From an uncultured Pseudomonadota bacterium (GTDB lineage: Bacteria; Myxococcota_A; Polyangia; HGW-17), in contig CALKWH010000089.1 in NCBI GenBank assembly GCA_938004375.1, positions 1 through 9,933 on the forward strand: a stretch of 9,933 bases of DNA. Reading direction: 5' to 3'. Below the pieces are notes generated by a model. That model was not told the origin of the DNA, did no database searches, and saw nothing but the letters and a program-made list of their open reading frames with translations. Below, in pieces: positions 7,395 to 9,933 of this stretch. Position 1 is the stretch's first letter; every line of letters begins with the position of its first letter. Position numbers and translations under genes: made by a program.

Positions 7395-8201
7395 ATGGGA
7401 CCACGTCCTTTTTGTTTTTTTACGACATTTTTTACGATGCTTTTTGCCCTTGTCGCGCCGGCCGCCGCCGCCAAGCCCGCGCCGGACAACCGTTGCCTGG
7501 CCGAACTGCGGTCGGCCGGCGTGAACTTCAAGGTGGGCCCCGCGGCCACGGGGATCCGCACCCCAGTGACCATCCTGGATGGCAAGGTCGGAAAAATCCA
7601 GTTCATGCACGGCAACCTGGTGGCCAAACCCCACCTCGACTGCCGGCTCGCCCTCGCGCTCTATCGCACGCACCCGATCTTCTCCGCGAACGGGTCCATC
7701 AGCAAGGTGATCGCCGGTCTGTTCTACTCCTACCGCATGGTCAAGAACTCCAACCGCCTCTCCCTGCACGCGTCGGGCCTGGCCCTGGACATCTACGGGA
7801 TCAAGCTCGAGGACGGTTCGTATTATTCCGTCGACTCCGACTACGAAAAGGGGCTGGGACGCGGCGCCACCTGCGAGGGCACCGCCAAGACCCGGGCAGG
7901 CCGCATCCTGCGGCAACTCGCGTGCGACCTCGACGAGAGCCATTTTTTCAGCACCATCCTCACGCCGGACTCGGACCGCGAGCACCAGGACCATTTCCAC
8001 CTGTCCGTGTACGGCACCGGCGAGAAAGCCGCCCGTCCGCACCGCTCGGTCCTCGTGGAGTCCCAGCACGCGGGATATGCCTGGTACAAGAACCACCCCA
8101 TGTCCGGCAGCCCGTCGATCAACCGCGTCTGGAAAGTCGTGACGGCTCGCCGCAAGGACAACGTTCGGCTCTCCCGCAATAAACGCGCGCGCGCTCGTTA
8201 A
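7395..8201 (+). CDS. Extensin-like C-terminal (M15-like) putative zinc peptidase
   Basis: A 268-residue exported protein of the extensin-like C-terminal family (PF06904 type), related in fold to M15 D-Ala-D-Ala carboxypeptidases and therefore probably acting on peptidoglycan. The signal peptide is MGPRPFCFFTTFFTMLFALV followed by APAAAA, with likely cleavage near residue 26. Predicted zinc ligands are H125 and D132 in RLSLHASGLALDI and H202 in DREHQDHFHL, a pattern shared with M15 enzymes. The conserved N-terminal CLAELRSAGVNF and LDCRLALAL segments are also present. ATG 7395 is supported by AGGAG 5 nt upstream; the frame is open 35 codons further upstream but has no signal there. After the zinc site a basic tail (RRKDNVRLSRNKRARAR) ends the protein. 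Substrate and enzymatic activity are inferred only. Confidence 0.85.
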   Translation: MGPRPFCFFTTFFTMLFALVAPAAAAKPAPDNRCLAELRSAGVNFKVGPAATGIRTPVTILDGKVGKIQFMHGNLVAKPHLDCRLALALYRTHPIFSANGSISKVIAGLFYSYRMVKNSNRLSLHASGLALDIYGIKLEDGSYYSVDSDYEKGLGRGATCEGTAKTRAGRILRQLACDLDESHFFSTILTPDSDREHQDHFHLSVYGTGEKAARPHRSVLVESQHAGYAWYKNHPMSGSPSINRVWKVVTARRKDNVRLSRNKRARAR

Positions 8202-8228
8202 AATATTTCTCAAAAATGGGTCCCCGCC

Positions 8229-8257
8229 TTGAAGTGCCGGGGGTTTCCGGGTACACT
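8229..8257 (+). promoter_or_regulatory. Predicted promoter of the MopE-motif lipoprotein gene
   Basis: TTGAAG (8229-8234), a 17-bp spacer and TACACT (8252-8257) lie in the 81-bp gap after the extensin-like gene. The expected start near 8264 leaves about 19 nt of leader, which includes the ribosome site GGAGG (8273-8277). An imperfect dyad (CCGG-GTA-CAC-TAC-CGG, 8247-8262) covers the -10 box. Confidence 0.55.
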
Positions 8258-8282
8258 ACCGGAGTCCCTGATGGAGGATGCC

Positions 8283-9890
8283 ATGCGCCGCCCGTTTTTC
8301 TCCACATTGATCATCATTTTCTCCTTTTTGATTTTTGCCTGCTCCGGGGAAGCCGGGACCTATCAGAACCCCGACGCCCAGGTGGACGTCCCCAACGACG
8401 TGCAGTCCGACGTGCCGGTGCCCGTCTGCGAAGGCGGGACCGATCTCGACGAGGACGGCTATGGCCCCGGCTGCCCCGCCGGTCCCGACTGCAACGATGA
8501 GAATCCGTCGATCCACCCCGGGGCGGCCGAGCTCTGCAACAACGTCGACGACGACTGCGATGGTTCGACCGACGAGGGGGCGCTCAACGCCTGCGGCAAC
8601 TGCTCCACCCTGTGCGGCTCGGTCGAGTTCGGCGTCGATCCCCTTCCCTTGGACGGGGAGGATCCGAACGTGAACACCGAGGGCGTGGGCCGTGATCCCA
8701 ACGGTGACATCGTCATCACCCAGACCAGCGACAGTTTTTATTATTTATGGATTGCCAATACCAACGACCTGTCCGTCGGTACGGTCTCCAAAATCGACAC
8801 GCGCACCATGCGCGAGGTGGCGCGCTACTATTCGGTCACCTGCTTCTCCCGACCCCTGGCGTACTACCAGGACGGCTCCTGCCTGGACACCTACGGCACG
8901 GCCGTCCAACTCGTCGCCAACAGCCCGTCCCGCACGGCTGTGGACTTCAACTTCGACGTGTGGGTGGCCAACCGCGCCTTCGGCGGTCAGGCCTCGACCA
9001 CCAAGATCTCCAACAGCCTCTCGAACTGCATCGACCGGAACGGGGACACCGTCATCCAGACCTCGACCGACCGGGACGGCAACGGCATCATCACCACCGA
9101 CTGTGACGGCAACGGCAGCCCGGACAACGCCGCCACCCTCTGCACCAACGGCCTCTCCGCGCCCGAGTTCTACGGGCTCGACGACGAGTGCGTGCTGCTG
9201 ACCACGAACTACGGCCTGAACAATCAACTGGGGCGCTGCGTCTGCCTGGACAAGGGTTCGTCCGACGTCGGCGCATCCAACGTCTGGGTGGCCACCTACA
9301 ACGTCCACGGCGGCAACCCGCAGTCCGGCACCGACAACGTCTTTTACCAGATCAACGGCATGACCGGCGAGTTCATGGGCTTCACCATCGTCCCCGCGAA
9401 CATCAACTGCTACGGCTGCACCGTGGACGGGGACGGCATCCTGTGGGTCAGTTCCTGGGGCCTCACCACCTACATCGACACGGTGAACCCCGCGCATCCG
9501 GTGGGCCGCACCATGGCCACCGCCGAGCAGCACGGCGGCACCCACGCGATGTACGGCATCACCACCGACAGCGAGAACAACATCTGGTACGGCGGCTGGA
9601 ACTCCAACCGTGTCTACCGCTATCGTCCCCACCGGCTCGACCGGGCGGATCCGAACTACTTCACCGAGCTGGGCGCTGGCGTGTGGACAATGATTGAATA
9701 CGGTGCTTACACCGGCGGCATCTCGGCCGACCTGCGCGGCTTCATCTGGGTCGCCAACAACAACGGCTACATCGCACGCATCCCACAGAGCCTCCCCGAC
9801 GGCGTGTACGACGCCTCGGTGGCCACGCAGATGAACCCGTCCTCGTTCGGCGGCAACATGCGCGGCTCCGGTGTCGACTTCGACGGCCAC
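8283..9890 (+). CDS. Lipoprotein with MopE-type metal-binding motif and propeller-like region (3' truncated)
   Basis: The frame runs from ATG 8283 (GGAGG 5 nt upstream) to the adapter junction at 9890, giving 536 residues without a stop; codons beyond 9890 are adapter. The signal peptide MRRPFFSTLIIIFSFLIFAC ends in a lipobox Cys at 20. Residues 50-99 form a MopE-type motif, with DLDEDGYG, PDCNDENPSIHPGAAELC and NNVDDDCDGSTDEG, a pattern of Asp-rich loops and cysteines common in myxobacterial surface proteins. The rest has repeated blade-like strands such as LWIANTNDLSVGTVSKIDT, DVWVANRAFGG, SNVWVATYNVHGG, ILWVSSWG, NIWYGGWNSNRVYRY and FIWVANNNGYIARI, typical of NHL or Vgb-type beta-propellers. 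A DRDGNG..TTDCDGNG insert is a further probable Ca-binding stretch. It is probably surface-exposed; no enzymatic function is evident. Confidence 0.88.
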
Positions 9891-9933
9891 AGATCGGAAG
9901 AGCACACGTCTGAACTCCAGTCACCGAATACGA
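9891..9933. other. Illumina adapter remnant (right end)
   Basis: Begins with AGATCGGAAGAGCACACGTC, continues through the Read-2 adapter and ends with the index CGAATACG plus A. It is the exact reverse complement of bases 3-45. It is not genomic and truncates the lipoprotein gene that reads into it. Confidence 0.98.

Noticed and set aside
8181..8195. Alternating CG run as a Z-DNA or regulatory element
   Set aside because: It encodes the basic C-terminal tail (Arg-Ala-Arg) of the extensin-like protein and is expected in GC-rich coding DNA.

Overview
This is a high-GC bacterial metagenome-type contig, with mostly G or C at third codon positions. It carries Illumina adapter sequence at both ends: bases 1-45 and 9891-9933 are the same P7/Read-2 adapter with the same 8-nt index, in opposite orientations. 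Genomic DNA is therefore only about 46-9890, and the first and last genes are cut by the contig ends, not by biology. The gene content suggests a myxobacterium-like (Myxococcota/Bradymonadota, former Deltaproteobacteria) organism: a lipoprotein with a MopE-type Asp-rich metal-binding motif, an extensin-like C-terminal protein, an S46 dipeptidyl-peptidase and large lipoproteins of unknown function. This taxonomic placement is inference; there is no rRNA or other decisive marker.

Layout. 47-688 (+) is the 3' end of a gene for a possible glycosidase-like barrel protein with a C-terminal beta domain. 790-1683 (+) is hslO (Hsp33), the redox-switched holdase, with its own promoter. 1709-3317 (+) is a compact two-gene unit: a sigma70-like promoter, a leader with repeated and palindromic TGTTTC elements, a hairpin touching the Shine-Dalgarno, a TrpR-family repressor starting at GTG 1814, and an overlapping trpB-like gene. 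The TrpB lacks the conserved Asp of the substrate-binding loop (Asp305 in Salmonella numbering) and has no trpA beside it, so it may be a salvage or specialised TrpB under its own repressor. This is the most interesting part of the window.

From 3330 onward every gene encodes an exported protein. 3330-4832 (-) is a 500-aa lipoprotein, convergent with trpB with only 12 bp between the stops. 4977-7247 (-) is an S46 serine peptidase with an intact catalytic triad and the Arg that marks Asp/Glu-specific DPP11 enzymes. 7395-8201 (+) is an extensin-like/M15-like zinc protein, divergent from the peptidase. 8283-9890 (+) is a MopE-motif, propeller-like lipoprotein truncated by the contig end. Four plus-strand genes have recognisable TTGAxx/17-bp/-10 promoters. 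Upstream of the 3330-4832 lipoprotein a perfect TATAAT sits 18 bp from a unit of a hexanucleotide tandem repeat.

No rRNA, tRNA, CRISPR array, insertion sequence or phage gene was seen. No stretch of genomic DNA longer than about 150 bp lacks a gene.
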